DNA of 64,000 nt from NCBI RefSeq assembly GCF_000730645.1, contig NZ_BBIU01000025.1, positions 1-64,000 on the forward strand. Reading direction: 5' to 3'. Each line of letters begins with the position of its first letter. The first letter of the stretch is position 1. The DNA is from Pseudomonas parafulva NBRC 16636 = DSM 17004. GTDB lineage: Bacteria > Pseudomonadota > Gammaproteobacteria > Pseudomonadales > Pseudomonadaceae. The translations under genes were made by a program, and so were the position numbers. Below the pieces are notes generated by a model. It was not told where the DNA came from, ran no database searches, and saw only the letters and a list, made by a program, of their open reading frames with translations. Below, piece after piece: positions 1 to 8,909 of the stretch.

Positions 1-51
1 AGCTTTGAGATCTTGGGGAAGACAGTTGCTCCCACAGCTTGCGAAAGCCGA

Positions 52-774
52 TCAGTCGACCTTCTCGAACTTCAAGTCCCACACCCCATGCCCCAGCCGC
101 TCGCCGCGGCGTTCGAACTTGGTGATCGGGCGTTCTTCCGGGCGGGGCACATAGGCGCCATCCGCCGCGCGGTTGCGATAGCCCGGCGCGGCGTTCATCA
201 CTTCCAGCATGTACTCGGCGTAGGGCTCCCAGTCCGTCGCCATGTGGAACACCCCACCGGGCTTGAGCTTGCGGCGCACCAGCTCGGCAAACTCAAGCTG
301 CACGATACGGCGCTTGTGGTGACGCGCCTTGTGCCAGGGGTCGGGGAAGAACAGCATCAGGCGGTCGAGGCTGTTGTCGGCCACGCAGCGGTTCAGCACT
401 TCGATGGCATCGCAGTCATACACCCGCAGGTTCTGCAGCCCCTGGGTGAGCACACCGTTGAGCAGCGCACCCACACCCGGGCGATGAACCTCTACACCGA
501 TGAAATCCTGATCTGGGGCGGCCGCCGCCATTTCCAGCAAGGAATGGCCCATGCCAAAACCGATTTCCAGCGTGCGCGGCGCCGACCGGCCAAACACCTG
601 GTCGTAGTCCACAGGGCTGTCGGCCAGCGGCAGGATGAACTGCGGGCCGCCTTGGTCCAGGCCACGCTGCTGGCCTTCGGTCATGCGCCCGGCGCGCATC
701 ACGAAGCTCTTGATGCGACGGTGTGGGCGGGCGTCGCCGTCAGGGGTGGTCGGCGTATCGTGCGATTCAGTCAT
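52..774 (-). CDS. trmB: tRNA (guanine-N7)-methyltransferase TrmB
   Basis: The 240-residue protein methylates N7 of guanine 46 in the variable loop of tRNAs, using S-adenosylmethionine in the cytoplasm. The SAM-binding loop EIGFGMG is at residues 70-76. The TrmB signature FPDPWHK is at 143-149, followed by a basic stretch (KARHHKRR) that fits tRNA binding. The first about 45 residues are a polar extension usual for this family. The gene starts 9 bases after the thiG stop on the same strand, so it is probably the last gene of a thiS-thiG-trmB transcript. Length and motifs are normal. Confidence 0.96.
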   Translation of the reverse strand: MTESHDTPTTPDGDARPHRRIKSFVMRAGRMTEGQQRGLDQGGPQFILPLADSPVDYDQVFGRSAPRTLEIGFGMGHSLLEMAAAAPDQDFIGVEVHRPGVGALLNGVLTQGLQNLRVYDCDAIEVLNRCVADNSLDRLMLFFPDPWHKARHHKRRIVQLEFAELVRRKLKPGGVFHMATDWEPYAEYMLEVMNAAPGYRNRAADGAYVPRPEERPITKFERRGERLGHGVWDLKFEKVD

Positions 775-783
775 CAGGGGCTC

Positions 784-1578
784 TTACTTGATCAGACCTT
801 CCAGCGGTGAAGACGCGCTGGCATAGAGTTTCTTGGGCATACGGCCGGCCAGGTAGGCCATGCGGCCCGCGACAATGGCATGCTTCATGGCCTCCGCCAT
901 CAGCACCGGCTGCTGGGCGTGGGCAATGGCCGAGTTCATCAGCACAGCCTCGCAGCCCATTTCCATGGCGATGGTGGCATCCGATGCGGTGCCTACACCG
1001 GCGTCGACCAGCACGGGCACCTTCGATTCTTCAAGGATGATCTGCAGGTTGTACGGGTTGCAGATGCCCAGGCCGGTGCCGATCAAGCCTGCCAGGGGCA
1101 TGACCGCAATGCAGCCGGCTTCGGCGAGCTGACGGGCGATGATCGGGTCGTCGCTGGTGTAGACCATCACGTCGAAACCATCCTTGACCAGCACTTCGGC
1201 GGCCTTGAGGGTTTCGATCACGTTGGGGAACAGGGTTTTCTGGTCGGCCAGCACTTCCAGCTTGACCAGGTTGTGGCCATCGAGCAGCTCACGGGCCAGG
1301 CGGCAGGTGCGCACGGCCTCGATAGCGTCATAGCAGCCTGCGGTGTTCGGCAGGATGGTATAGCGATCTGGCGGCAGCACATCGAGCAGGTTCGGCTCAC
1401 CCGGGTTCTGGCCGATGTTGGTGCGGCGCACGGCAACGGTGACAATTTCGGCACCCGAGGCTTCGATGGCCAGGCGGGTTTCTTCCATGTCACGGTACTT
1501 GCCGGTGCCGACCAGCAGGCGCGACTGGAACGTACGGCCGGCCAGGGTGAAGGGCTTGTCGCTGCGAACGTTGCTCAT
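784..1578 (-). CDS. thiG: Thiazole synthase ThiG
   Basis: ThiG (264 residues) builds the thiazole phosphate half of thiamine from 1-deoxy-D-xylulose 5-phosphate, dehydroglycine and the thiocarboxylate carried by ThiS. It is a cytoplasmic TIM-barrel enzyme. The Schiff-base lysine lies in NLVKLEVL (K106). The phosphate-binding glycine-rich segments (PLAGLIGTGLG and VLVDAGVGTASDA) are both intact. The gene follows thiS by about 50 bases on the same strand, which is the common thiS-thiG pairing of Pseudomonas. The start ATG has an upstream GGAACAACC-type purine stretch. No anomaly seen. Confidence 0.97.
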   Translation of the reverse strand: MSNVRSDKPFTLAGRTFQSRLLVGTGKYRDMEETRLAIEASGAEIVTVAVRRTNIGQNPGEPNLLDVLPPDRYTILPNTAGCYDAIEAVRTCRLARELLDGHNLVKLEVLADQKTLFPNVIETLKAAEVLVKDGFDVMVYTSDDPIIARQLAEAGCIAVMPLAGLIGTGLGICNPYNLQIILEESKVPVLVDAGVGTASDATIAMEMGCEAVLMNSAIAHAQQPVLMAEAMKHAIVAGRMAYLAGRMPKKLYASASSPLEGLIK

Positions 1579-1631
1579 GGTTGTTCCTCGGGAAAAGGTT
1601 GCTGGGCTTGCAGGGGGTTCGCCGGCAGCGA

Positions 1632-1832
1632 TCAGCCACCGCCGATGGCGTGCACCACTTCGACCTGGTCACCCTCGTGCAGCGCAGTGCTGTCGTGCTG
1701 GCTGCGCGGCACGATGTCCTGGTTGAGCTCTACCGCCACGCGGCGGCCAGCCAGGTCCAGGCGAGCCAGCAGGGCCGCGACGCTCTCGCCCGACGGCAAT
1801 TCGTAAGGCTCACCATTGAGTTGAATGCGCAT
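1632..1832 (-). CDS. thiS: Sulfur carrier protein ThiS
   Basis: This 66-residue ubiquitin-like protein carries sulfur as a C-terminal thiocarboxylate for thiazole synthesis by ThiG. It begins MRIQLNGEPYELP and ends in the required Gly-Gly (HAIGGG). A longer frame opens upstream at 1910, but the extra 26 residues do not belong to the family, so the start at 1832 is preferred. It is immediately upstream of thiG on the same strand and probably heads that operon. Confidence 0.95.
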   Translation of the reverse strand: MRIQLNGEPYELPSGESVAALLARLDLAGRRVAVELNQDIVPRSQHDSTALHEGDQVEVVHAIGGG

Positions 1833-1934
1833 GCTCACGGCCACCATTGTTCTTTGGGGCCCGCATTCTAGCCCCGAAAGGGCCTGCAACCCAAGGCCGC
1901 CACACGCCATTAGTCGCGATTGCGGGCCGCTCAG

Positions 1935-2306
1935 TCAGCCCAGCCGCCACGCGGCAAGCCCCAGAAACAGCCAGCCGACAAGGAAGCACACACCGCCGAT
2001 AGGGGTGATGATGCCAAGCTTACCGATGCCACTGAGGGTGAGCAGGTAAAGGCTGCCGGAAAACAGCACGATACCCAGCACGAACAGGCCGCCGGCCCAA
2101 CCGACAAGCCGCCCGGGCAAGTGCGCTGCCAGCAGCGCAACCCCGAACAGCGCCAGGGCGTGCACCAGCTGGTAGGTCACACCGGTGTGGAAAATCGCCA
2201 GGTAATCGGCACTGAGCCTGTTCTTGAGGCCGTGCGCGGCGAAGGCGCCCAGCGCGACACCGGTAAAGCCGAAAAAGGCGGCAAGCATCAGGAAGCTTCG
2301 AAGCAT
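1935..2306 (-). CDS. DUF423 family inner-membrane protein
   Basis: This 123-residue hydrophobic protein has four predicted membrane helices (about residues 3-22, 40-60, 68-88 and 98-120). The N-terminal segment FGFTGVALGAFAAHGLK is characteristic of DUF423 (YgdD-like) proteins, whose function is unknown. The start at 2306 gives the family's usual length and places the N terminus just before helix 1. The frame remains open upstream to 2642, but that extension lies antisense to mtgA and is not credible. The gene is divergent from mtgA, with only 64 bases between start codons. Confidence 0.88.
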   Translation of the reverse strand: MLRSFLMLAAFFGFTGVALGAFAAHGLKNRLSADYLAIFHTGVTYQLVHALALFGVALLAAHLPGRLVGWAGGLFVLGIVLFSGSLYLLTLSGIGKLGIITPIGGVCFLVGWLFLGLAAWRLG

Positions 2307-2331
2307 GGGACGACTCCTCGTATCGGGTCTG

Positions 2332-2337
2332 TATAAT
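2332..2337 (+). promoter_or_regulatory. Probable -10 element for mtgA
   Basis: A perfect TATAAT hexamer lies 33 bases upstream of the mtgA start codon, in the short gap between mtgA and the divergent DUF423 gene. No convincing -35 hexamer is seen 16-18 bases upstream, so the call rests on the -10 match and its position. Confidence 0.5.
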
Positions 2338-2370
2338 GGCCCCTTCCATCCGTACGGCCAAGCCATCCCC

Positions 2371-3081
2371 ATGCTGCCAAACCTCTTACGCCGCCTGTAC
2401 CGCGCCCTGCTCTGGTTCGCCGCCGGGAGTATCGTGCTGGTGCTGGTGTTCCGCTGGATACCGCCACCGGGTACGGCATTGATGGTGGAGCGCAAGGTGG
2501 AGTCCTGGGTAGACGGCGAGCCCATCGACCTGCAGCGTGACTGGGTGCCGTGGGCGCGCATTTCCGATGACCTGAAAGTGGCGGTAATCGCCGGCGAGGA
2601 CCAGAAATTCGCCACCCACTGGGGCTTCGACATACCCGCCATCCAGGCTGCGCTGGCCTACAACGAACGCGGGGGCGGCATCCGTGGCGCCAGCACCCTT
2701 ACCCAGCAGGTAGCCAAGAACCTGTTCCTGTGGTCGGGGCGCAGTTGGTTGCGCAAGGGGCTGGAAGCGTGGTTCACCGCCCTGATGGAGCTGTTGTGGT
2801 CCAAGGAGCGCATTCTTGAGGTGTACCTGAACAGCGCCGAGTGGGGCCCTGGGGTATTCGGCGCGCAGGCTGCAGCACGCTATCACTTCGGTGTGGATGC
2901 CAGCCGCCTGAGCCGCCAGCAGGCCGCGCAGTTGGCGGCGGTGCTGCCAAGCCCGATCAAATGGAACGCGGGCCGGCCCAGTGCCTATGTGGCTAGCCGC
3001 GCCGGCTGGATCAGCCGGCAGATGAGCCAGCTGGGCGGCCCCAGCTACCTGATGCAACTGAACACTTCCCGCAAGCTCTGA
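2371..3081 (+). CDS. mtgA: Monofunctional biosynthetic peptidoglycan transglycosylase MtgA
   Basis: The 236-residue inner-membrane enzyme polymerises lipid II into glycan strands and lacks the transpeptidase domain of class A penicillin-binding proteins. One membrane anchor lies at residues 12-29. The GT51 domain follows, with the catalytic glutamate in EDQKF (E76) and the donor-site motif RGASTLTQQVAKNLFLW. The start at 2371 agrees with the short cytoplasmic tail of the family. The frame opens earlier (2224), but the added residues overlap the divergent gene. A bidirectional terminator follows the stop codon. Confidence 0.96.
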   Translation: MLPNLLRRLYRALLWFAAGSIVLVLVFRWIPPPGTALMVERKVESWVDGEPIDLQRDWVPWARISDDLKVAVIAGEDQKFATHWGFDIPAIQAALAYNERGGGIRGASTLTQQVAKNLFLWSGRSWLRKGLEAWFTALMELLWSKERILEVYLNSAEWGPGVFGAQAAARYHFGVDASRLSRQQAAQLAAVLPSPIKWNAGRPSAYVASRAGWISRQMSQLGGPSYLMQLNTSRKL

Positions 3082-3093
3082 ATACCTGCCATG

Positions 3094-3132
3094 AAAAAGC
3101 CGCTGTCCCTTGCGGGGCAGCGGCTTTTTTTT
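3094..3132. terminator. Bidirectional rho-independent terminator between mtgA and rpoH
   Basis: A GC-rich stem (AAGCCGCTG pairing with CAGCGGCTT, extended by CCC/GGG) is flanked by an A run on one side and eight Ts on the other. It can therefore stop transcription from the convergent mtgA and rpoH genes in both directions. Confidence 0.9.
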
Positions 3133-3148
3133 GCGACGTGAACCAGGG

Positions 3149-4003
<855 letters not shown>

Positions 4004-4112
4004 TCAAGAACCTCCGACTTACTAAACTCGCGCGTTTTGGGCGCTGCCTACATTGACCTGGAACCACGGTACAAGTTCCTGCGTGAACAGCACGTCAATG
4101 AGGCACAGAAAA

Positions 4113-5135
4113 CTATCGCGGTGCCAGCTCGTTCAGGTGGCGGGCCACTGCGATCCATGCACCGATATACCCCAACAGCACCGCTCCGATCAAGAGCGAC
4201 AGACCATCGGACGGCGGTACCCCGCCCAGGGCGAAGTCACTGCCGTACAGGCCGGACAAGCCAACCACGGCCTCGTTCAGCCAGCTCAGGCCGAACGCCA
4301 GGATGGCCCACGCCAGCAGGCCCGCGCCCAGCCCGTACAGGGCGCCCATGTACAGGAAGGGCCGGCGCACGTAGGCATCGGTACCGCCGACCAGCTTGAT
4401 GACTTCGATCTCGATACGGCGGTTTTCGATATGTAGACGAATTGTGTTACCGATTACTAACAACAATGCAGAAATCAGCATCACGGCCAGCCCGAACACG
4501 AACCGGTCGCCCAGCTTGAGGATGGCCGCCAGGCGCTCCACCCACACCAGGTCAAGCTGGGCCACGTCAACGCGCGGCAGCTCCGACAGGCGCTGGCGCA
4601 GCGCTTCGAGGGCTGGCTTGTCGACCTCGGTAGGGGTGACCACCACCACACCGGGCAGTGGGTTATCGGGCAATTCGCGCAGGGCTTCACCCAGCCCGGA
4701 CTGCTGCTGGAATTCCTGCAGTGCCTGCTCGCGGCTGACGTATTGGGCTTCGGCTACGCCGGGCATGCCCTTGATCTCATCGCGCAACGCCTCGCCATCA
4801 CGGCTGTTGGCATCGAGCTTGAGGTACAGGGAAATCTGCGCCGCGCGCTGCCACGAGCCGCCCAGCTGCTCCACGTTCTTGAGCAGCAACGACAGGCCCA
4901 TGGGCATGCTCAGGGCCACCGCCATCACCATGCAGGTGAAAAAGCTGCCAATCGGCTGCTTGCCCAGGCGGCGCAAGCTGTCCGCCAGGCTGGCACGGTG
5001 GCTTTCCAGCCAGGCATGCATCAGCGTGCGCAGGTCTGGCCCGTCATCGTCGGCGGTGCGTTTTTTAGGCGCTTGCGGGTCGGCCGGTTTAGGCGCCACC
5101 CGTTCGGACACCTTCGGCGTACGTGTAGTGCTCAT
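4113..5135 (-). CDS. ftsX: Cell division ABC transporter-like permease FtsX
   Basis: FtsX (340 residues) is the membrane partner of FtsE. The complex couples the divisome to periplasmic peptidoglycan hydrolase activation. The protein has an unusually long charged, proline- and lysine-containing cytoplasmic N terminus (about 75 residues), a first membrane helix near 75-95, a periplasmic domain, and three C-terminal helices. The start codon overlaps the ftsE stop by four bases, which indicates translational coupling. Confidence 0.97.
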   Translation of the reverse strand: MSTTRTPKVSERVAPKPADPQAPKKRTADDDGPDLRTLMHAWLESHRASLADSLRRLGKQPIGSFFTCMVMAVALSMPMGLSLLLKNVEQLGGSWQRAAQISLYLKLDANSRDGEALRDEIKGMPGVAEAQYVSREQALQEFQQQSGLGEALRELPDNPLPGVVVVTPTEVDKPALEALRQRLSELPRVDVAQLDLVWVERLAAILKLGDRFVFGLAVMLISALLLVIGNTIRLHIENRRIEIEVIKLVGGTDAYVRRPFLYMGALYGLGAGLLAWAILAFGLSWLNEAVVGLSGLYGSDFALGGVPPSDGLSLLIGAVLLGYIGAWIAVARHLNELAPR

Positions 5136-5803
5136 TGCCCGGCCTCCCCATCGCCGATCAAGCGGCCGCGCTGCAGGGTCAGCATGCGGTGGCGCATGCG
5201 CGCAATCAGTGCCAGGTCGTGGCTGGCAATCAAAACAGTAGTGCCCAGCCGGTTGATGTCTTCGAACACGCCCATGATTTCTGCCGCCAGGCGCGGGTCG
5301 AGGTTACCGGTGGGTTCGTCGGCCAGCAGCAGGGCTGGCTGGTGAACGATGGCGCGGGCGATGCCTACACGCTGCTGCTGGCCCGTGGACAAGTCCGCCG
5401 GGTACAGCTCGCCCTTGTCGGACAGCGAAACACGCTCCAGCGCGGAATCCACACGCTTGGCGATCTCGGGCTTGGACAAGCCAAGAATCTGCAGCGGCAG
5501 GGCGATGTTGTTGAAGACCGTGCGGTCGAACAGCAACTGGTGGTTCTGGAACACCACGCCGATCTGGCGGCGCAGGAACGGGATCTGCGAGTTGCTGATC
5601 TGGCCCAGGTCCTGGCCGGCCAGCATCAGCTTGCCGCTGGTGGGGCGCTCCATGGCCAGCAGCAGGCGCAGCAAGGTACTCTTGCCGGCGCCCGAATGGC
5701 CGGTGACGAACAGGAATTCGCCCCGGCGCGCCCGGAAACTCAGCTCATGCAGCCCCACATGACCATTGGGATAGCGCTTGGCAACCTGTTCGAATCGGAT
5801 CAT
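5132..5803 (-). CDS. ftsE: Cell division ATP-binding protein FtsE
   Basis: FtsE (223 residues) is the cytoplasmic ATPase of the FtsEX complex. It has a Walker A motif (GHSGAGKST), the ABC signature (LSTGQQQR), Walker B (LLLADEPTGNLD) and the switch histidine (IASHD). It ends inside the ftsX start and begins 2 bases after the ftsY stop, so the three genes form one tight operon transcribed on the minus strand. Confidence 0.98.
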   Translation of the reverse strand: MIRFEQVAKRYPNGHVGLHELSFRARRGEFLFVTGHSGAGKSTLLRLLLAMERPTSGKLMLAGQDLGQISNSQIPFLRRQIGVVFQNHQLLFDRTVFNNIALPLQILGLSKPEIAKRVDSALERVSLSDKGELYPADLSTGQQQRVGIARAIVHQPALLLADEPTGNLDPRLAAEIMGVFEDINRLGTTVLIASHDLALIARMRHRMLTLQRGRLIGDGEAGQ

Positions 5804-5805
5804 GG

Positions 5806-7323
5806 TCAGTCTCGCTCGGCGAACAGAGCCTTGACGAACGGCTCGGCTTCGAAGGTGCGCAGGTCATCGATACCTTCACCGACACCGATGAAGCGGATGG
5901 GCAGCTTGAACTGCTTGGCCAGGGCGAAGATCACGCCGCCCTTGGCCGTGCCGTCCAGCTTGGTCAGGGCCAGGCCGGTCAGTTCGACGCTCTGGTTGAA
6001 GTACTTGGCCTGGCTGATGGCGTTCTGGCCGGTACCGGCATCGAGCACCAGCAGCACCTCGTGAGGCGCTTCGGGGTCAAGCTTGCCGATGACCCGGCGC
6101 ACTTTCTTGAGCTCTTCCATCAGGTTGTCTTTGGTGTGCAGGCGGCCGGCGGTATCGGCGATCAGCACGTCGACGCCACGGGCCTTGGCAGCCTGCACGG
6201 CATCGAAAATCACCGAAGCTGAATCGGCACCAGTGTGCTGGGCGATGACCGGGATCTTGTTGCGCTCACCCCACACCTGCAGCTGCTCCACGGCAGCGGC
6301 GCGGAAGGTGTCACCCGCCGCCAGCATGACCTTTTTACCTTCCAGTTGCAGCTTCTTGGCCAGCTTGCCGATGGTGGTGGTCTTGCCGGCGCCGTTCACA
6401 CCGACCACAAGGATCACGTAGGGCTTGTTCTGCGCCTGCACCACCAGCGGCTGCTCAACCGGCCTGAGCAGCGCAGCCAGCTCTTCCTGCAGCGACTTGT
6501 ACAGCGCATCGGCGTCAGCCAGCTGCTTGCGGGCGACCTTCTGGGTCAGGTTCTGCACGATCGTGGAGGTGGCTTCCACACCCACGTCGGCCGTTAGCAG
6601 GCGGGTTTCGATTTCATCCAGCAGGTCGTCATCGATCACCTTCTTGCCCAGGAACAGGCTGGCCATGCCTTCGCCAATGCTGGCGCTGGTCTTGGACAGG
6701 CCCTGCTTGAGGCGGGCGAAGAAGCCGGGCTTCGCGGCTTCCACCTGGGCGGCCACTGCCACTTCGGCAGGCGCATCTACCTGGGCTTCAGCCACTTCGA
6801 CGGCAAGGGGGGCGGCAGGCTCGGGGGCCTGGCGCTCGGGGATGGCAGGCGGGGCCTTGGGCTCGAGGTCCGGCACCAGCGCCACAGGCTCTTCGGCCAC
6901 GGGCAACACCAGGTTGCTGACGGGCGCGGCCTGCTCGACGGGCTGCGTGCCAGGCGCTTCGACAACTGGCTGGGCAACCGGCGCAGGCACAACGGGTTCA
7001 ACCTGCTCAGGCTCGGGCACGCTGGGGGGAGTCACGGGCGCTGGCGCAGGCGGTGAAACGACCGGTGCGGGGGTGACAGGTTGCGGTTCGGGCGTGGCAG
7101 GCTGCGGCGCCGGGGCGACGGGCTCGGCCGGCGCTTCCTGTGGCTGCTCGGCAACCGGGGCAGGCGCTACCGGCTCGCCAGCATGCGGCTCGGCGGACGG
7201 CGGTTCTGGGGTTTGCGGCTGTTCGGCGACAGGTTGCTGCGGCTTCTTGCGAAACCAGCTGAACAGGCCTTTCTTCTCGCTGGCCTCGGCCGGCGCTTTC
7301 TTGTCGTCGTTGGAACCAAACAT
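5806..7323 (-). CDS. ftsY: Signal recognition particle receptor FtsY
   Basis: FtsY (505 residues) is the membrane-associated GTPase that receives ribosome-nascent chain-SRP complexes. The C-terminal NG domain (about 215-505) contains GVNGAGKTTTIGKLA (P-loop), DTAGRLHTK and TKLDGTAKGG. The N-terminal A region (about 1-200) is rich in Pro, Ala, Glu and Val, with many PAP/PEPQ-type repeats, and is poorly conserved between species. The family is usually 330-500 residues, so this copy is at the long end because of that linker. It is the first gene of ftsYEX. Confidence 0.97.
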   Translation of the reverse strand: MFGSNDDKKAPAEASEKKGLFSWFRKKPQQPVAEQPQTPEPPSAEPHAGEPVAPAPVAEQPQEAPAEPVAPAPQPATPEPQPVTPAPVVSPPAPAPVTPPSVPEPEQVEPVVPAPVAQPVVEAPGTQPVEQAAPVSNLVLPVAEEPVALVPDLEPKAPPAIPERQAPEPAAPLAVEVAEAQVDAPAEVAVAAQVEAAKPGFFARLKQGLSKTSASIGEGMASLFLGKKVIDDDLLDEIETRLLTADVGVEATSTIVQNLTQKVARKQLADADALYKSLQEELAALLRPVEQPLVVQAQNKPYVILVVGVNGAGKTTTIGKLAKKLQLEGKKVMLAAGDTFRAAAVEQLQVWGERNKIPVIAQHTGADSASVIFDAVQAAKARGVDVLIADTAGRLHTKDNLMEELKKVRRVIGKLDPEAPHEVLLVLDAGTGQNAISQAKYFNQSVELTGLALTKLDGTAKGGVIFALAKQFKLPIRFIGVGEGIDDLRTFEAEPFVKALFAERD

Positions 7324-7553
7324 GGAGACGGCTATCTCAGGGTAGCGATGGGCCAGCTATGGCGCATCGGGAATTCTTTCTACGCAGAACAGACTATCTT
7401 GAAGCCGGCTGGTTCATGCGCAACGTTTTGTCTTGATGTCCTGCAAGCCAGAACGGCGACAGGCATGGTCGCCAGGCAACCGGATCAGTATCCTAGCACC
7501 TCCTGGCCTGCCGACGCTAAACCCAGCGGGCCGCCGAACAGGTTAAACACCGT

Positions 7554-8909
7554 ATGAATGCTCTAGCCCGCCGCGCCGCAGGCCTGTTGCTCGGCACACT
7601 GTGCCTGCCGCTCGCGGCCTTCGCCGCCGATGTGCAACCCACCCACGAATTCATCCTCGACAACGGCCTCAAAGTGGTCGTGCGTGAGGACCACCGTGCC
7701 CCGGTGGTGGTTTCGCAAATCTGGTACAAGGTTGGCTCCAGCTACGAAACCCCCGGCCAGACAGGCCTGTCCCACGCGCTTGAGCACATGATGTTCAAGG
7801 GCAGTGCCAAAATCGGCCCGGGTGAAGCCTCGCGTATCCTGCGCGACCTGGGTGCCGAAGAAAACGCCTTCACCAGCGACGACTACACCGCTTACTACCA
7901 GGTGCTGGCCCGCGACCGTCTGCCGGTGGCCCTGGAACTCGAAGCCGACCGCCTGGCCAGCCTGCGCCTGCCGGCCGACGAGTTCAGCCGTGAAATCGAG
8001 GTCATCAAGGAAGAACGCCGCCTGCGCACCGACGACCAGCCCAATGCCAAGGCATTCGAGCTGTTCCGCGCCATGGCCTACCCTGCCAGCGGCTATCACA
8101 CCCCCACCATCGGCTGGATGGCCGACCTTGACCGCATGAAGGTCGAAGAGCTGCGCCACTGGTACGAGTCCTGGTACGCCCCCAACAACGCTACGTTGGT
8201 GGTGGTGGGCGATGTCACCGCCGATGAGGTGAAAGGCCTGGCGCAGAAGTACTTTGGCGCCATCCCCAAGCGCACCGTACCCGCCGCCAAGCTGCCACTG
8301 GAACTGGCCGAACCTGGCCAGCGCCAGCTGACCCTGCATGTGCGCACCCAGTTGCCCAGCCTGATCTACGGCTTCAACGTGCCAGGCCTGCCCACCGCGC
8401 AGGACCCGCGCACGGTGCATGCCCTGCGCCTGATCTCGGCGCTGCTTGACGGTGGCTACAGTGCGCGCATGCCTGCCCGCCTGGAGCGCGGCCAGGAGCT
8501 GGTGGCTGGCGCATCGTCCAGCTACAACGCCTTCACCCGCGGCGACAGCCTGTTCCTGATCTCGGCCACCCCCAACGTGCAGAAGCACAAGACCCTGGCC
8601 GACGTCGAAAAAGGCATCTGGCAATTGCTGGATGAACTCAAGACCACCCCGCCGACCGCCGAGGAACTGGAGCGGGTACGCGCCCAGGTCATTGCCGGCC
8701 TGGTCTACGACCGCGACTCCATCAGCAGCCAGGCCACCACCATTGGCCAGCTGGAAACCGTCGGCCTGTCCTGGAAGCTGATCGACAGCGAGCTGGACGA
8801 GCTCAAGCGCGTCACCCCGCAGGACATCCAGAACGCCGCGCGCACCTATTTCACCCGCGAACGCCTGAGCGTTGCACATGTACTGCCCGAGGAGTCCGCC
8901 CATGAGTGA
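7554..8909 (+). CDS. M16 family zinc peptidase, catalytic subunit, exported (pair 1)
   Basis: This 451-residue protein is a pitrilysin/insulinase (M16B) peptidase. A signal peptide (residues 1-25, ending AAFAA) points to the periplasm. The inverted zinc motif HALEH is at residues 74-78, and the distal glutamate ligand lies in VIKEERR near 153. A second, inactive M16-like half follows. The partner gene at 8902 overlaps its stop by eight bases and lacks the zinc motif, so the two probably form an obligate heterodimer. The substrate cannot be told from sequence. Confidence 0.92.
   Translation: MNALARRAAGLLLGTLCLPLAAFAADVQPTHEFILDNGLKVVVREDHRAPVVVSQIWYKVGSSYETPGQTGLSHALEHMMFKGSAKIGPGEASRILRDLGAEENAFTSDDYTAYYQVLARDRLPVALELEADRLASLRLPADEFSREIEVIKEERRLRTDDQPNAKAFELFRAMAYPASGYHTPTIGWMADLDRMKVEELRHWYESWYAPNNATLVVVGDVTADEVKGLAQKYFGAIPKRTVPAAKLPLELAEPGQRQLTLHVRTQLPSLIYGFNVPGLPTAQDPRTVHALRLISALLDGGYSARMPARLERGQELVAGASSSYNAFTRGDSLFLISATPNVQKHKTLADVEKGIWQLLDELKTTPPTAEELERVRAQVIAGLVYDRDSISSQATTIGQLETVGLSWKLIDSELDELKRVTPQDIQNAARTYFTRERLSVAHVLPEESAHE

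Noticed and set aside
1935..2642. N-terminal extension of the DUF423 gene to 2642
   Set aside because: The added 112 residues overlap mtgA in antisense and are not part of the DUF423 family; the start at 2306 gives the standard length.
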